DNA of 64,000 nt from Apus apus. Taxonomy: Eukaryota > Chordata > Aves > Apodiformes > Apodidae. Below the pieces are notes generated by a model that was not told the DNA's origin, did no database searches, and saw nothing but the letters and a program-made list of their open reading frames with translations. This document shows positions 62,401-64,000 of the stretch, one piece after another (within the stretch, counting starts at the first letter, position 1; each line of letters begins with the position of its first letter). A program made the position numbers and the translations under genes. The DNA lies in NCBI RefSeq assembly GCF_020740795.1, contig NC_067312.1:47997905-48061904 (forward strand). The letters are read 5' to 3'.

Positions 62401-63415
62401 TGTCCAGAGAATCTAGCATTTTGAAAGGAAACAGACAAACAAACATTCTACAGACACAGAATTTTCTAAGGGAAAAGTTGATTTTTATTTTTAATCATTT
62501 TGTATTCACTCAAGAAGAAAAATTTTCAAAGAAATTTGAAAAAAAACACTTTATTGATAGTAAAAATATGATGGTTATGTATGTAAAAGTATGCATATGA
62601 AATAACAATACTGAAATCTGTATAACAAACTTCTACAAGGAATAGTTGCTCTACTTTAAAAATACGTCATATAATATAAATACATAATTATTCTTACCAT
62701 CTCTCTTTACCTATCACAGGAACAAGAGATTGGAGTGATAGTGTTTGAGACCTGCATTTGGCTGCATAGAATCCAATAGTTAAAGAAAGAGTCCTCCTGT
62801 ATTTCCTTTCCACCCTTTCATTTGATTAATGAGTAATTTGGGGTATATTTTGATTACTCAGCACATGGTGGCCCAAATTCAGCAGAATCTGTTCTTTTTA
62901 GCATAGAAGCAATCCTGATGGAACTGACAAACTAGACTTTAGAGCTCTCAAAAGAAAAGGTGTAGAAAGTTTTGTGCATAAAACTAAGAAGTCTTAATAT
63001 CTTGCTTTTATAAGGGTTATCTAATTTGAAAATGTCAGAGGTGGTACAAAGTGAAAGTATGGGTTTACACTGAGAAGTACGGGCATTAATCTTCTTGTGA
63101 ATATGGAAAAAACTGTTTAAAATTATTTCCATTTTACTTTTTGTTTTGTTTTCTTTTAAAATAAGGAAGTTCAGAGTTGTCCTAATCCTTAACTTATTTA
63201 GGTCAAAATATTACCAGCTGAATGAATCTACACTTAAGAGAAAGTGGCTATTGTGAAAAGACATTATGAAATTCACTATGTGTGGCTCACATGCATTTAG
63301 CAACTAACATTCTCAAAGCAATGGCCTCAAGTTTGAGGTCTGGCAAATTTACTTTGCAAAATCCTGCTCTTCCCATAGCTACTGTTCTATATAAGATTTG
63401 TAAGTAAAAAGTTTG
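59409..63415. other. Upstream intergenic DNA, nothing recognised
   Basis: AT-rich, with no family-like frames or repeats that I can support. Confidence 0.55.
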
Positions 63416-63421
63416 CCTATT

Positions 63422-63618
63422 GGGAAACAGAGCACTGGAGCAGGCTCCCCAGAGAGGTTGTGGAGTCTCCTTCTCTGGAGACTTTCAAGACCTGCCTGGA
63501 TGTCTTTCTGAGTGATCTGCCCCAGGTTTTTTTTGGTCCTGCTCTGGCAGGTGAGTTGGACTCGATGATCTTTGAAGGTCCTTTCCAACCCCTAACATTC
63601 TGTGTGATTCTGTGATAC
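63422..63618 (+). mobile_element. CR1 LINE 3' tail
   Basis: Plus-strand tail from ACAGAGCACTGGAGCAGGCT through GAGTTGGACTCGATGATCTT to CTGTGTGATTCTGTGA. It is heavily 5'-truncated to about 200 bp and well conserved in sequence, so probably younger than the 44-kb copy. Confidence 0.93.
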
Positions 63619-64000
63619 TGTTTCGTGTTTTCTTGCAAGCATCCTGATTTTTAATGTAGGCTAGAAAATTCACATGACTCCCAATTTTCCTTGTTTATCC
63701 TAAGCAAAACTGTAGCCTTTGGCCGAGATGATTTATTTATTACCACACTGTACCATTATGAAAAGAAAAGGGAAGGGAAGCCTCCTGAGAAATGTGTATG
63801 CCATGTGGTATCTTGTGCTTCCAAGCTGCATTGCTTATGTGTATGTGGCTATAGCAGAAGAGGGCTGCTAAGATCTGCTTGGTGCTCTGTGGACAAAAGG
63901 AAGAAACTTCCCCTGGGGCAAGAAGGATAAATTGCAGATTTCCCTTGATTAATACACCAAAGACCTAGAAATCATTCCTCAAACAATCTATTTCATCACT
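63619..64000. other. Right edge, nothing recognised
   Basis: A short plus frame at 63691-63930 has no family resemblance. No repeat was recognised. Confidence 0.5.

Overview
The window is vertebrate nuclear DNA, almost certainly from a bird and probably a songbird. Evidence: spliced genes with long AT-rich introns, many 5'-truncated CR1 LINE fragments in both orientations whose 3' ends carry the avian (ATTCTATG-like) termini, and ERVL/ERVK-type solo LTRs, one of which I recognise from passerine genomes. I see no bacterial operon, CRISPR array, phage, rRNA or tRNA.

The only intact gene is CHSY3 (chondroitin sulfate synthase 3), on the minus strand and complete in coding sequence. Its three exons are exon 1 (56740-56026), exon 2 (54535-54252) and exon 3 (15689-14124). 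Splice sites and phases close exactly (715 + 284 + 1566 nt) to give an 854-residue type II Golgi glycosyltransferase, compared with 882 in human. Exon 1 and its upstream DNA lie in a CpG island (about 55490-57300). Intron 1 is 1.5 kb. Intron 2 is 38.6 kb and holds most of the repeats.

Layout: 1-480, AT-rich flank. 480-5250, a GC-richer block that differs from everything around it; it contains minisatellites, a promoter-like CCAAT/TATA pair, a small CpG island, and a broken intron-containing cyclin-T1 (CCNT1)-like gene on the minus strand (2441-3910). 5250-9600, AT-rich intergenic DNA. 9605-10815, two tail-to-tail CR1 fragments. 10816-14123, intergenic DNA plus the CHSY3 3' UTR. 14124-56740, CHSY3. 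56741-57300, CHSY3 promoter and CpG island. 57300-64000, upstream intergenic DNA with two short CR1 tails.

Intron 2 carries four LTRs whose ends can be set from terminal inverted repeats and target-site duplications (17412-18400, 30940-31776, 34779-35267, 45341-46021). Two more LTR-like stretches have uncertain ends (about 16480-16975 and 39786-40305). It also holds six CR1 fragments, including two that abut head to head near 23.28 kb, and a 15-copy AAAGT microsatellite.

I did not find a new biological system. The least expected item is the CCNT1-like pseudogene in its GC-rich island, followed by the well-bounded solo LTRs and the unusual minus-strand LTR with an internal tandem duplication.
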